Source: Eutreptiella sp. 'Long Island Sound 2002' (Eukaryota > Euglenozoa > Euglenophyceae > Eutreptiales > Eutreptiaceae). Taken from it: DNA of 64,000 nt. The number at the start of each line of letters is the position of its first letter. The first letter of the stretch is position 1. Below are positions 23,254 through 31,822 of the stretch, in pieces. The DNA lies in the NCBI GenBank assembly GCA_964036045.1, contig CAXIWF010000807.1:1-64000 (forward strand), read 5' to 3'. A model generated the notes under the pieces. That model searched no databases, was not told the DNA's origin, and saw only the letters and a list, made by a program, of their open reading frames with translations. The position numbers and the translations under genes were made by a program.

Positions 23254-26200
23254 TCAATTCGGCCAAGCACGAATGCATGTGACCACCAACCTGTCTGGCC
23301 TGGCCCTCGTACGGCTTGGGCGCTGCAGATCAGCGGCCGAACTTGAAGCTTGGTCCTCATTTGGCTCCTGGGCTGGCCTGACCGCAGGAGGGGGGATCGA
23401 CGGATCAGCCCTGGAATGTGGCTGCTGAGGGCCGTAAAAGGCTGGATCTCGATTCACCACAGGTCGTTTTCCGTCGCTCTCCACTTGTCTGTCTGGTTTC
23501 GACAAACAATCTGTCAGGAGTACGCCAATTTCGGGGTGCTTCTTCAGGAAGTCGATGAACCCCTTGGTGTATCCATGGACAAAAGATTGGGCTGGTTCCC
23601 AGTTGTTGTGACTGGAATCAAAGCCCCTCCACTCACACAGAAATTCCCATTCGCCCTTGGCGTCAAGTCTTGCTTCAACAATCCTCTTGAGTTCGTACTT
23701 CCCCCCTTCGATGACCCGATCGGACAAGTGTTTCGCAGTCCAAAAAAGGGGTTTAACTCGATCCTTGGGGGAGGGGATCTCTCTCTTGAGGCGATCGCCC
23801 GAAACGTCAATTTCCCTGCTGACATCCACACGAATCCTCCACCTGTTCTCACCAAGACGCGCTGTAACAGCGAATGGCCCCTCCCACAAGGGAAGAAGCT
23901 TGTCATCTCCGTCCAGGGTGGTTTCGGATTTTCGAAGCCAAACTCGATCATCGACTTCAAAATTGTGGGGGTTTTTTCGACCTTGATTCTGGACCCAAAG
24001 CCAGTCAGCTTGATGCTTCTCGATTAATTTCGACACAGATTTATCTGCTCGTTGGACTTCGTCCAAAAACAGCGAAGCATCTTTACAGGGGCGAGGATTA
24101 TTCAACGGCATGTTCCACCAACACTTCTTTCGTCCAAAGACAATTTCATTTGGAGAAAGGCCATGATACAAAGGCGTGTTGTGGTAACGGCGAAGCAATG
24201 CGAAGAGAACTTCCATCCAATGGAAATCCTTTTCACTCGCGAGCTCCTTACGAAGCATATTAATTATAGAGCGGCCGGCTCTTTCGCCAGGCAGCGCTCG
24301 ATGCGAGTGGATTTCACATCGGAGGTGGTGGATTCCAAGGCGAGCACACAATTCTCTCCACCATTCGGAGGTGTACTCTTTGCCTGAATCCGTGACCACC
24401 TCGGATGGGACGTCCCAACCTCCCATCCAGGTCTGCGCGCACCATTTGGCGGCAGCCTTGCCAGTCATCGACTCAATGTTGCAAGGCAACACTTGAATAT
24501 AGCCGGAATGACGGCACTGAATAAGGAGCACACCATTGACTTTTTTGTTAGTCCAATGGCACTCTTCGTCATCGAGTTCACCGAGATAAAAAAAATCACT
24601 GGTGACTCTGTTAAAGAGACGCTCCGGAATAGGATGAGGCCTCAGATGGCCGTGCTTCTTCGCGCTGGGAGGCGTCGAGACAGCACATTGGGCACATCCG
24701 GCGGCTACTTTCATGCAATGAGTGTAGAGCCTCGATCCAAACAACCTATGCTTAATCATCGACCACAGTCCACGGCCATGTGCGTGGGGGGACTCCCATT
24801 TGTGCCACCAGTTTAACACTCGGGGGGCTAGGGCGTCTGGCACACACAATTTACCCTCCATCCACAGCTTCCCCCCATCCAACGAGTACTCAGGAAAAAT
24901 CCCATCCCTGTGAGCATCTTTGGATTTGAGATTTCCAAAGACCTCTTTAAACATGGGATCCTGCAGGTAATCGGACGTCCAGTCACGGATGATCAGGGAA
25001 TCTTTAGGCAGGGGTGGAGTTTTGGCCGGATCTCGACGCTTAATGCCTTGGATCAACCGAAATGTACTTACTCGTCGGGTGTAGTCAAACCGTTTCACAC
25101 TCCCTGAGGAGGGATCGGTGACTTTTTCCACGACTTTCAGCGTTTTGGTGCAGATCTCATGGGCATGCGCCGGATCTGAGATGGCCGTGATGTCGTGACA
25201 CGGCAATGCGTGCTGTTTAACAGCGCACTGCATGCATGCCCGTCGAATGAGTTTCTTTTCTTCCTGATCCCATTCGATGATGACATGGCGGTCCTGCTCC
25301 GTACCATGGATGTTGGTACTTTGCAGCCCCTCTGAGGCGGGGTAAGCCCATCGGCTCAGAGCATCCGCTACCGTGTTGTGTTTTCCAGGCAAATACGACA
25401 CATGGAGGTCAAACAGAGAGAGAAATTCGTGCCATCTGGCCCGTCGACCAGCTGGGCTCGCGACAGTATCAATGTGTTCGGTGGCCCAATACTCCAGAGA
25501 TCGATGATCCGTCAGGACCTCGACTCGATTGGTGCCAACCCACGATTGGTACTTTTTTAAAGCACAGATGATGGCGTAAGTCTCTTGCTCACGCGGCGAC
25601 CATTGCATTTGGCGTGGGGCTAGCTTCCGTGACCAAAATGCAAGAGGGTAATGATCAAGGACAGCTCCGATCGCGTACCTAGATGCGTCGGTTCTAATGT
25701 AGAAGGGTCGGTCAAATTGGGGCACATGCAACGTGGCGACTTCGCAGAGGGCTGCCTTCAAGTGATGGAAGGCCTCCTCGCACTCGTCAGTCCACTTGAC
25801 ACGAACCTTTGAACCTGCCTTGCCCGCATCTCTCCCTACCTTCAATAATTCAGTGAGGGGGGCAGCAAATTTGGCATAATTCGGCACAAAAGTGTGGTAA
25901 AAATTGCAACAACCCAGGAATCCTCTCAACTCCGTGATCGTCTCAGGGCGCTTCCACTTCTGAATAGCGACGAGCTTCCCTGGACTGGGTCGTCGGGTGC
26001 CATTCTCTAGGAGAGAACCACAAAATTCGACTGATTTTAAAAATAATTTTCCCTTCTTTGGCCCACAAACCAGCTGATTGGCGTCAAGAATGTTCAAAAC
26101 TTGGTTCAGCTGCTTCTCATGTAGGGCCACCAGCTCGGCTTCGGTCAGTCCCTCCCCCTCCGTCGCGATGATTATGTCATCTATGTACACACTCACGAAG

Positions 26201-28413
26201 GCACGAAGCTCAGGATGGGTTGTGAACAGCACATCCTCCATCATTCTTTGAAAAAATGAGGGGGCGTTCTTCAGCCCCATGGGCATGACAGTCCATTGGA
26301 CTGGGCCACATGGCGTGCACATACAGGTGAGAGGTCGGCTGTCCTTCCTCAACGGCATTTGGTGAAAGCCGTGACGGAGATCCAGCACAGAAAACAAACG
26401 ACCTCTTGCCCTCTTGGCAATTTCCTCCTCAATGAGGGGCAGGGGGTGCGAATCCGCCTTGGTTTCGGCGTTGAGATTGCGAAAATCAACCACCATTCGC
26501 CAACCATCAATAGTGTTCTGGTCTGCAGGCGGTGGCTTCGGGACTGTGAAGGGTGAACAGCACCATTCGCTGGTCATACAACCCTCAAGCCAACCAAATT
26601 CCCTGAGATTTCTCTCGATGATTTTTCTGAGAATATCATGTTTGTGTCCATGATTTTCATAAGGGCGCTGTTTTTTTGCCTTGTACCCTTCACGAAGCTC
26701 GATGAAGGCTTCACCGAACTGTCCACGGACAGGGGGATCTTTGATCAACTTCCCTGAAAGGGTTGTGTCCTTCCGTTCCTCAAAAATCTTTTCTCTTGAC
26801 TTGGAACACAATTCAGTGTCCACCTGATCGCCAGGAATTACTGTCGAAAAAACTTTGGCGACTTCTTCGGCCTTGGCAGGAAGAATCTTCTTACGGATGT
26901 CCCTAAAAAGGTCCGTATCAACTGCCTCTTGAAGATAGGTGGGTCGTGTGTCGAAATCCCAGAGATTCTCTTCGTGATCCAGCTCCTCGAAAGGATCCAT
27001 GAAAGCTTCCACAGGGGGTTTTTCATAAAAAACTCTGAATTTGCGGCGCGATTGGAGATTTTTCCTCGCCCGTGCACTGAAGATTCTTTTCGATGTCGAC
27101 CGTATTGGGGAAGAGGGAGACGAGGCGGATCCATTGGACGTTGAATCACCTTGGGTATCTGACGGACAAAAATCAGAAAAAATAGATTCATCATCAGTAC
27201 CACGCTCAACCTCAGATTCAGACCCAACACAGGAATCTGTACTAGAATCGGCAGAATTAGAGTCAGAAAGCTTTCCATCCACCAGGAATGCAAGCGAACT
27301 CCAGGACCGCTGTGGCAGGGGACCTGTGTCGTCCCTGGCATACAGCTTAATCTTCCTGGGAAGTTCGATGAAATCTACACAAATGTCCTGTAATTCCTGA
27401 AACCAAGGCTTGTCGTCCCACAAGGGCACAACTAAAATTGCCTGGGTTTTATCTTGCTTGATTTTGTGGATGACCTGCTGGATTAAGTGAAACGGAGGAT
27501 TAATCCACAACTTCTGGTCCCATTTGTGGGTCCAAGCGTCGCTGAAGTGCTTGTCAAAGCGCTTGTTCATACGGTTAGCAAAGGCATCATACTGGGGCCA
27601 AAATGAATGGTGTTCATGAAAGTATTCACAAATTGCATCGCGCCATTTGTCGACAACTCTGTAGGATGAAGAGTGCCAGCGCGAAGGGCGTCGTGGCTGG
27701 GAGTCCCTACGAAGACATTCTAACTCTTGGGAGTAATCGGCACTCCCATTCACCTCTGCAATGGTGACATCTTCACCAAATTTTGGTGTCACCTTTTGCT
27801 TCAAAAATTCTTCTGCATTTTTAAACCCTGCGTGCAAAAAACGAAATTCAGGACGCTCCAAGGGACCTGACTCCGGCAAAAAACAACGACGATGACCTAC
27901 GGGCGCTACCCTGTTCTTGCGAAGCCAAGGATGGCCCAAGTAAAGGTCATACTTTATGTCAGCACGATAGAAGTAGTCATCCTTAAGGACAACTTCTTCC
28001 ACATTTTGCTCTTCCCAAAGGTCTTGAGCGACCAAATGAGTTGATATATAACAACCGCGTTGCCCACCTGCGAGAGAATGTCCAGAAACTCCCTCCAGGG
28101 TAACAGGATGAGGCGATTCAAACACGCAGTCGTCGGGTAAGAATGAATTGGATTGGAGATTTACCTCTGATCCATTGTCACACAAACAAGTGGCGAGGTG
28201 GAAATTTCCCTTGCAATCAGAGACCCACAGCTTTGTGACAAACTGACGAGCCCTGTGCTTGGACTGTACACCAACCTCGTCCACTACAACAGAAGGATCC
28301 GCTGCCGGATCCAGGGGAGAGGAGACAAGCGACCCTACATCAAGTAATGGTCGATCAGGAATTTGGGGATCATGCCTGAAATCGCCTGGGGAGGGGCGAT
28401 TTTCGTGGCTCCC
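23254..28413 (-). CDS. pol: Pol polyprotein: protease, Dam-like domain, RT, RNase H, integrase, chromodomain
   Basis: 1719 codons from directly after the gag UAG to TGA (23254-23256), in the gag frame. There is no ATG near the start, and a GTG at 28284 is only an internal Val codon, so readthrough from gag is the likely expression route. Residues here are counted from that GTG. Protease about 28-125, with LCDNGSEV at the active site (Asp36; Asn replaces the usual Thr/Ser) and YLGHPWL near its end. A Dam-methyltransferase-like domain at about 205-340 has WINPPF at 260-265. An acidic Ser-rich linker follows. Reverse transcriptase about 560-800 has FSVLDLRHGFHQ and YIDD at 700-703. RNase H about 855-980 has Asp866 in TDAS, Glu901, Asp926 in TDH and Asp974. 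Integrase has an HHCC zinc-binding region about 1160-1200 and Asp1230, Asp1299 and Glu1334 (DD34E spacing). A GPF region lies about 1465-1510 and a chromodomain at 1530-1583, followed by a polar tail. Confidence 0.93.
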   Translation of the reverse strand, partial: GSHENRPSPGDFRHDPQIPDRPLLDVGSLVSSPLDPAADPSVVVDEVGVQSKHRARQFVTKLWVSDCKGNFHLATCLCDNGSEVNLQSNSFLPDDCVFESPHPVTLEGVSGHSLAGGQRGCYISTHLVAQDLWEEQNVEEVVLKDDYFYRADIKYDLYLGHPWLRKNRVAPVGHRRCFLPESGPLERPEFRFLHAGFKNAEEFLKQKVTPKFGEDVTIAEVNGSADYSQELECLRRDSQPRRPSRWHSSSYRVVDKWRDAICEYFHEHHSFWPQYDAFANRMNKRFDKHFSDAWTHKWDQKLWINPPFHLIQQVIHKIKQDKTQAILVVPLWDDKPWFQELQDICVDFIELPRKIKLYARDDTGPLPQRSWSSLAFLVDGKLSDSNSADSSTDSCVGSESEVERGTDDESIFSDFCPSDTQGDSTSNGSASSPSSPIRSTSKRIFSARARKNLQSRRKFRVFYEKPPVEAFMDPFEELDHEENLWDFDTRPTYLQEAVDTDLFRDIRKKILPAKAEEVAKVFSTVIPGDQVDTELCSKSREKIFEERKDTTLSGKLIKDPPVRGQFGEAFIELREGYKAKKQRPYENHGHKHDILRKIIERNLREFGWLEGCMTSEWCCSPFTVPKPPPADQNTIDGWRMVVDFRNLNAETKADSHPLPLIEEEIAKRARGRLFSVLDLRHGFHQMPLRKDSRPLTCMCTPCGPVQWTVMPMGLKNAPSFFQRMMEDVLFTTHPELRAFVSVYIDDIIIATEGEGLTEAELVALHEKQLNQVLNILDANQLVCGPKKGKLFLKSVEFCGSLLENGTRRPSPGKLVAIQKWKRPETITELRGFLGCCNFYHTFVPNYAKFAAPLTELLKVGRDAGKAGSKVRVKWTDECEEAFHHLKAALCEVATLHVPQFDRPFYIRTDASRYAIGAVLDHYPLAFWSRKLAPRQMQWSPREQETYAIICALKKYQSWVGTNRVEVLTDHRSLEYWATEHIDTVASPAGRRARWHEFLSLFDLHVSYLPGKHNTVADALSRWAYPASEGLQSTNIHGTEQDRHVIIEWDQEEKKLIRRACMQCAVKQHALPCHDITAISDPAHAHEICTKTLKVVEKVTDPSSGSVKRFDYTRRVSTFRLIQGIKRRDPAKTPPLPKDSLIIRDWTSDYLQDPMFKEVFGNLKSKDAHRDGIFPEYSLDGGKLWMEGKLCVPDALAPRVLNWWHKWESPHAHGRGLWSMIKHRLFGSRLYTHCMKVAAGCAQCAVSTPPSAKKHGHLRPHPIPERLFNRVTSDFFYLGELDDEECHWTNKKVNGVLLIQCRHSGYIQVLPCNIESMTGKAAAKWCAQTWMGGWDVPSEVVTDSGKEYTSEWWRELCARLGIHHLRCEIHSHRALPGERAGRSIINMLRKELASEKDFHWMEVLFALLRRYHNTPLYHGLSPNEIVFGRKKCWWNMPLNNPRPCKDASLFLDEVQRADKSVSKLIEKHQADWLWVQNQGRKNPHNFEVDDRVWLRKSETTLDGDDKLLPLWEGPFAVTARLGENRWRIRVDVSREIDVSGDRLKREIPSPKDRVKPLFWTAKHLSDRVIEGGKYELKRIVEARLDAKGEWEFLCEWRGFDSSHNNWEPAQSFVHGYTKGFIDFLKKHPEIGVLLTDCLSKPDRQVESDGKRPVVNRDPAFYGPQQPHSRADPSIPPPAVRPAQEPNEDQASSSAADLQRPSRTRARPDRLVVTCIRAWPN
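23536..23697 (-). other. Chromodomain region of Pol
   Basis: Encodes YELKRIVEARLDAKGEWEF followed by CEWRGFDSSHNNWEPAQSF. This is the Y...I...R......YLVKW.G....NTWEP pattern of chromodomains fused to integrase C-termini in chromoviruses. In known members this domain is thought to steer integration to modified histone in heterochromatin, which fits the satellite location. Confidence 0.88.
27264..27672 (-). other. Dam/N6-adenine-methyltransferase-like domain region of Pol
   Basis: Pol residues about 205-340, between protease and RT. The region contains DAFANRMNKRFDKHFSDAW, then WINPPFHLI, then K-KQDKTQAILVVPLW and W-QELQD. NPPF resembles motif IV (N/D-P-P-Y/F/W) of N6-adenine methyltransferases, and the order of features resembles the Dam-type domains known from DIRS-like and some algal or oomycete retroelements. 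A cofactor-binding motif is not evident, so the domain may be inactive as a methyltransferase. Assignment is from memory of the pattern, not from a search. Confidence 0.5.
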
Positions 28414-28416
28414 CTA
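28381..28416 (-). promoter_or_regulatory. Candidate stop-codon readthrough signal at the gag-pol junction
   Basis: The gag stop is UAG (28416-28414) followed by G. Two perfect 6-bp inverted repeats overlap it. GGGGAG (28414-28409, starting with the last base of the stop) can pair with CTCCCC (28393-28388), and ATCGCC (28400-28395) with GGCGAT (28386-28381). The second stem alone would form a hairpin starting 13 nt after the stop. Because the second repeat begins in the loop of the first, both together would be an H-type pseudoknot, though the single-base linker may make simultaneous pairing difficult. UAG-G plus a downstream structure resembles the readthrough context of gammaretroviral gag-pol. 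Confidence 0.6.
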
Positions 28417-31400
28417 GGCGTTCTGACCTCCAGCGGCTGCGTTAACATTGTGAACACAGCCTGATTCGTCGATCCACTCATCTTGGAACGGATCATCCGC
28501 TGGATTCAGGGCATTTTCGACATAATCTCGATCCGCATCGGACACCTGATCTGCACCTGAGACCTGATCCACACGATGATTTCCCTTTCCACGTCCACGG
28601 CCACGGCCGCCGGATGATGGACCACCACCGTCGCCACGCCCTCTGCCCTTACCAGAGAAAGGGGTTCCCGAAGGATTTCCCTTACCTTTACCCTGTGATC
28701 CTGGAGCATTGCCTTTGTTTGTACCGGATTGAGGGGTTTGGCCTGGATTTCGATTTCCGCCTCCGGCGTTGACATTGGGACTTGTCTGGCCGTTTGGCTG
28801 TCCACCGGAGCCGGATGGAGTCCGATTCCCTTTGCCTTGGGACCCGCCAGGGCCTCCAGTATTTTTGTTCCCATCGGAGGGAGTCGAATTACCCTTTCCC
28901 CCCTTGGCACCATGCACCTGTCTGTCATTCCTGTCTGAATTCTGCGAATTACTGACATTTTCACCAATCACCTTGTGATCGTAAGCAGACCATCGGTGAT
29001 TAGCAGTAGAATGCGTCTTAGCTCGGTTCGTAGAACCTAAAAGAAGGCGGATGCTACAATGATCCTGAACATTCCGGGTGTCATTCACCTTTTTGTTGCC
29101 CTTTTGGGCCCCATTTTGGGTGTTTTGCTGGGTATTCTTGTTTCCCCCAAGACCCTCATGGAAATTTTGATTGGCGGCATCAGCGAGCCGCTCAACCTCT
29201 TCCCACAGTTCCTGCGGAGTGAACGAAAACACCCAGTTCCTGGCCTTCAGGCGATGGCCGTGGAAACTTACTCCCCTATTGAGGACTTGGACAAACAAGT
29301 CCCGATCCTCGTGTTCATTAAACTTGATTTTCCACGTGTTTTCAGTGAATTTCACCTTGGTAAACGACGTGGGGGAGCACTTTTGAAGTGCCTCCCTGAC
29401 GGTAAACCGGTTGGCCGAGGCGTCAAAGCCATCGACTTCCGCCCACCAGGTCTTGACCTTTTCTTCGGATTGTTTATTCCGAAGGGTGGCGGCGGTTTCT
29501 GAGGGGATCTTGTCAAAAATCAGATTTTTCAGCTCGGCACTGGAAAATTTTTCGCCTGAATGTTCAGATTCTTCTACGAGATTCCAGAAGCGCTGTCTCT
29601 TGTCCTGCACTTCGTGCCAGATTAATCGCGAGAACGAAGGAAAATTCTTCAACATCTGGTGGTAATGGTCCTCAGGCAGCCGGGATCCACGTACCTCCAA
29701 CTGTTCCCACACCTCATCAAAGGTAAGGGGGGAACTTGAATCTTCACGATCACTCCAGGTTCTGAGCCAAGTGTTGGCCGGTGCTCCCTCAAGGCAGTCC
29801 AAGAGCGCCATCAGGAACTGATCATCCTGGAGTTTTTGAGTCTTAACCCACAGTTTAAATTCCCGTTGGAACTGAGGCCAACGCCTGGGGTTCCCATTAT
29901 ACTTCGGTTGCTTGGCAACCTGACGAAGTCGCAATGAAGTAGGATTTAGAAGTGAATCCAGCCCAACACCGGCCGTAATGGCAGACACCTTGGCGGCATC
30001 ATTAGCCACACCAGCTCCGGCGAGGGTCTGGGCGAGCAACATCTGGGCAATTGCATTGGAATCAACAGCAGGAAGGGTTGTACGGGAGGCAGTTCGTTTG
30101 GCATTTTGAGCCTCATTCCTAGCCTTCACCGATCTACTCTGAGATCGAGAGATTGTAACCCTTTCCTTTAGCTTAGTCCTGCTGATCCTTGCGTCGGTGG
30201 TCTTAGAGTCCACCGAAGGAGCAATCGAAAAAATTTCTGTCGCCTCCTCCGCCGGTTCCGTTGTTTGTTCCACCGATGATGCGCCCTCAGATCGCATGTG
30301 GGTCTTGAAAAGATCTTTAATTCCCAGCGTCTGAATGATGAGTTGCATTTGATCTTTGAGCAATTGGAGCTCAGAGTCTCGCTGTAATCTGCAAGAGCAG
30401 TCGGCAGGACAGTACATACCGTGTCCTGAAGGGCCTGAGCAGGCTGTCGGACCGCTAATCTCAGTGGTTCGCAGCCAGGAGTCCACTTGGGGAGCTCCTT
30501 CAGTCCTAATTTCCAGACTTGCCTGCCTAGCTGCCTCTAAAATTCCTTCCTCAACCGCGGCGGCTAAATCGTCGCGGATGGAAACAGAGGGATGAGGGGC
30601 GGAGGGCCCGGCAACAGGTGCCTTGGTCTTCTCCTTCGGGAAGGGACTTGCCTCCCAGATCTGCAAGAAAATGGCAAAAGATTCATCTTCTTGAGAACAC
30701 CACCACATCCTGGTCTTAATTTCTTCTTGAAGGAGGAAAAAATATTCGAATAAAAAATCAGAGGCGATTCTTTCTTGTCCTATCAGCTTAGACGTGGCTA
30801 ATAGACACAGGGCCTCAAGCGCCTCAAGGTTACGGGTCACTTCGGAAGACAAATGGTTGTCCCATTGTGCCCATGAGGCTGGTCGATTATAGGCAGGTAC
30901 CTCACCTGGACCACCCATCTCAATGTCGTCAATGTCGGCGTCGATGGTCTCAAAATGTGGACATTGGTAAGGAGTATTAGTACCTGCCAGGTCCGTAAGC
31001 TCCACCGGAGCGTTGCCATTAGCGTAGGCTGGGAGATTCCAGCTGCTTGATGGCCAATTTCGACTGGGATCTTGATTGTAATCTGGGCCTCCACAGCTGC
31101 TGATTTGTACCCTTCTTGGGCAATTTGGGCTTGCGCAAGGCAGTCCTCTCAAGGCCTCGTTCGCACAACACCACGGCAGCGTAATTGTTACGTCTCCGGA
31201 GGTGGCGGAGTCTACGGGGCCGTACTGAGGGGCTAGCTGTGGTTGGGACACCAAAGGAACAACATTCAGGTAGCCTCTGCTACCATGAAAGTGCTGCCCT
31301 GGGTCGTTGTGGGTGCCGGAGGGCTCGGGGCCGGCAAGACCAGTGGGGCAGGCACGCGAGGAGTCTTCCTGGATGTTGTTATTGGGGGTAGAACCGGAGA

Positions 31401-31449
31401 CACGGACACCAACGGAGGCGAGAGCAGCGACAACAGAAGCAAGGTCCAT
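28414..31449 (-). CDS. gag: Gag polyprotein, starting inside the 5' LTR
   Basis: 1011 codons from ATG (31449-31447) to TAG (28414-28416). The ATG has A at -3 and G at +4, a strong initiation context. The first 54 codons lie in the 5' LTR and the frame then runs through the primer-binding site; the next in-frame Met is near residue 176. A Leu-rich helix-like stretch (QRDSELQLLKDQMQLIIQTL) is at about 357-377. A retrotransposon Gag core begins near residue 516 (PKYNGNPRRWPQFQREFKLW) and runs to about 690. A short segment at 690-745 (WKIKF...LNRGVSFHGHRLKAR) could be RRM-like, but this is weak. No CCHC zinc knuckle is visible; instead the C-terminal ~200 residues are Gly/Asn/Ser-rich with RG-rich runs near 933-960, a likely nucleic-acid-binding tail. 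Translation stops at UAG directly before in-frame pol. Confidence 0.88.
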   Translation of the reverse strand: MDLASVVAALASVGVRVSGSTPNNNIQEDSSRACPTGLAGPEPSGTHNDPGQHFHGSRGYLNVVPLVSQPQLAPQYGPVDSATSGDVTITLPWCCANEALRGLPCASPNCPRRVQISSCGGPDYNQDPSRNWPSSSWNLPAYANGNAPVELTDLAGTNTPYQCPHFETIDADIDDIEMGGPGEVPAYNRPASWAQWDNHLSSEVTRNLEALEALCLLATSKLIGQERIASDFLFEYFFLLQEEIKTRMWWCSQEDESFAIFLQIWEASPFPKEKTKAPVAGPSAPHPSVSIRDDLAAAVEEGILEAARQASLEIRTEGAPQVDSWLRTTEISGPTACSGPSGHGMYCPADCSCRLQRDSELQLLKDQMQLIIQTLGIKDLFKTHMRSEGASSVEQTTEPAEEATEIFSIAPSVDSKTTDARISRTKLKERVTISRSQSRSVKARNEAQNAKRTASRTTLPAVDSNAIAQMLLAQTLAGAGVANDAAKVSAITAGVGLDSLLNPTSLRLRQVAKQPKYNGNPRRWPQFQREFKLWVKTQKLQDDQFLMALLDCLEGAPANTWLRTWSDREDSSSPLTFDEVWEQLEVRGSRLPEDHYHQMLKNFPSFSRLIWHEVQDKRQRFWNLVEESEHSGEKFSSAELKNLIFDKIPSETAATLRNKQSEEKVKTWWAEVDGFDASANRFTVREALQKCSPTSFTKVKFTENTWKIKFNEHEDRDLFVQVLNRGVSFHGHRLKARNWVFSFTPQELWEEVERLADAANQNFHEGLGGNKNTQQNTQNGAQKGNKKVNDTRNVQDHCSIRLLLGSTNRAKTHSTANHRWSAYDHKVIGENVSNSQNSDRNDRQVHGAKGGKGNSTPSDGNKNTGGPGGSQGKGNRTPSGSGGQPNGQTSPNVNAGGGNRNPGQTPQSGTNKGNAPGSQGKGKGNPSGTPFSGKGRGRGDGGGPSSGGRGRGRGKGNHRVDQVSGADQVSDADRDYVENALNPADDPFQDEWIDESGCVHNVNAAAGGQNA
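31274..31285 (-). other. Primer-binding site for initiator tRNA-Met
   Basis: Minus-strand TGGTAGCAGAGG begins at the first base after the 5' LTR. It is complementary to the 3' end of eukaryotic initiator tRNA-Met (CCUCUGCUACCA, including the added CCA), a match of 12 of 12 to the form I know. The site lies inside the gag open frame. Confidence 0.9.
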
Positions 31450-31817
31450 GCTGATTGTGGTCCGGCAGAAAATCCCAGTCTATGAAGAAAATTGAGGGGA
31501 ATTATTCTAAATACATCTGAGTGTCCAAAACTGTCTGAAAAGATTTAAATAATCCATTTATGTAAAATTGTCTGGCCGATCTGGCCCGCGAGCGCGCGTC
31601 AGCGGCAAATGGCGATTCCAGCTAAAATAGCGGAATGCGGCGGATTTACGGGAAATGGACCGCGGAATCAAATCCGGCATATCGGAAATATATAGGAAAT
31701 ATCCTGTGACTGAGCTGCGAGGCGGCGATTCCGCCGAAGCAAAGAAAATGACCAAAATGTAGCCAATCTGGGCAGAATGTCTGAAAATCTGAGCAGATGG
31801 GGCTAGCCGCACTTACA
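31286..31817 (-). repeat. 5' LTR of chromovirus (right copy)
   Basis: 532 bp, TG...CA ends, one difference from the 3' LTR (G at 31684). It holds a TATA-like element about 125 bp into the LTR and the gag start codon about 369 bp in. Transcription must start before the ATG, so a TATA-directed start near 31660 would leave a leader of about 210 nt. No clear polyadenylation signal was recognised. Confidence 0.95.
31688..31694 (-). promoter_or_regulatory. TATA-like element in the 5' LTR
   Basis: Minus strand reads CCTATATATTTCC here. Position is consistent with a U3 core promoter upstream of the gag ATG. The identical motif occurs in the 3' LTR at 21460-21466. Inferred from sequence only. Confidence 0.45.
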
Positions 31818-31822
31818 GACGG
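31818..31822. repeat. Target site duplication GACGG, right copy (chromovirus)
   Basis: Second copy of the 5-bp duplication flanking the chromovirus; it continues directly into GGGGCGAG satellite units. Confidence 0.92.

Larger units (their letters stand above)
21058..31817 (-). mobile_element. Complete Ty3/gypsy chromovirus-type LTR retrotransposon
   Basis: Full-length 10,760-bp element read on the minus strand. Order along the minus strand: 5' LTR (31817-31286), primer-binding site for initiator tRNA-Met (31285-31274), gag, UAG stop, pol (protease, Dam-like domain, reverse transcriptase, RNase H, integrase, chromodomain), a 1.65-kb non-coding spacer, polypurine tract, 3' LTR (21589-21058). 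A 5-bp target duplication GACGG flanks it. The 532-bp LTRs differ at one position (A at 21456, G at 31684), so the insertion is recent. Both ORFs are intact apart from the single UAG between them. The RT-RNaseH-integrase order and the C-terminal chromodomain place it in the Ty3/gypsy chromovirus group. Base composition is ordinary, in sharp contrast to the G-rich satellite around it. Confidence 0.95.

Noticed and set aside
23350-24027. Plus-strand 225-codon frame and other plus-strand frames across pol
   Set aside because: They are antisense shadows of the well-supported pol reading frame.
28282-28284. GTG at 28284 as the pol start codon
   Set aside because: GTG is not an expected eukaryotic start, and the frame is open without interruption back to the gag UAG.
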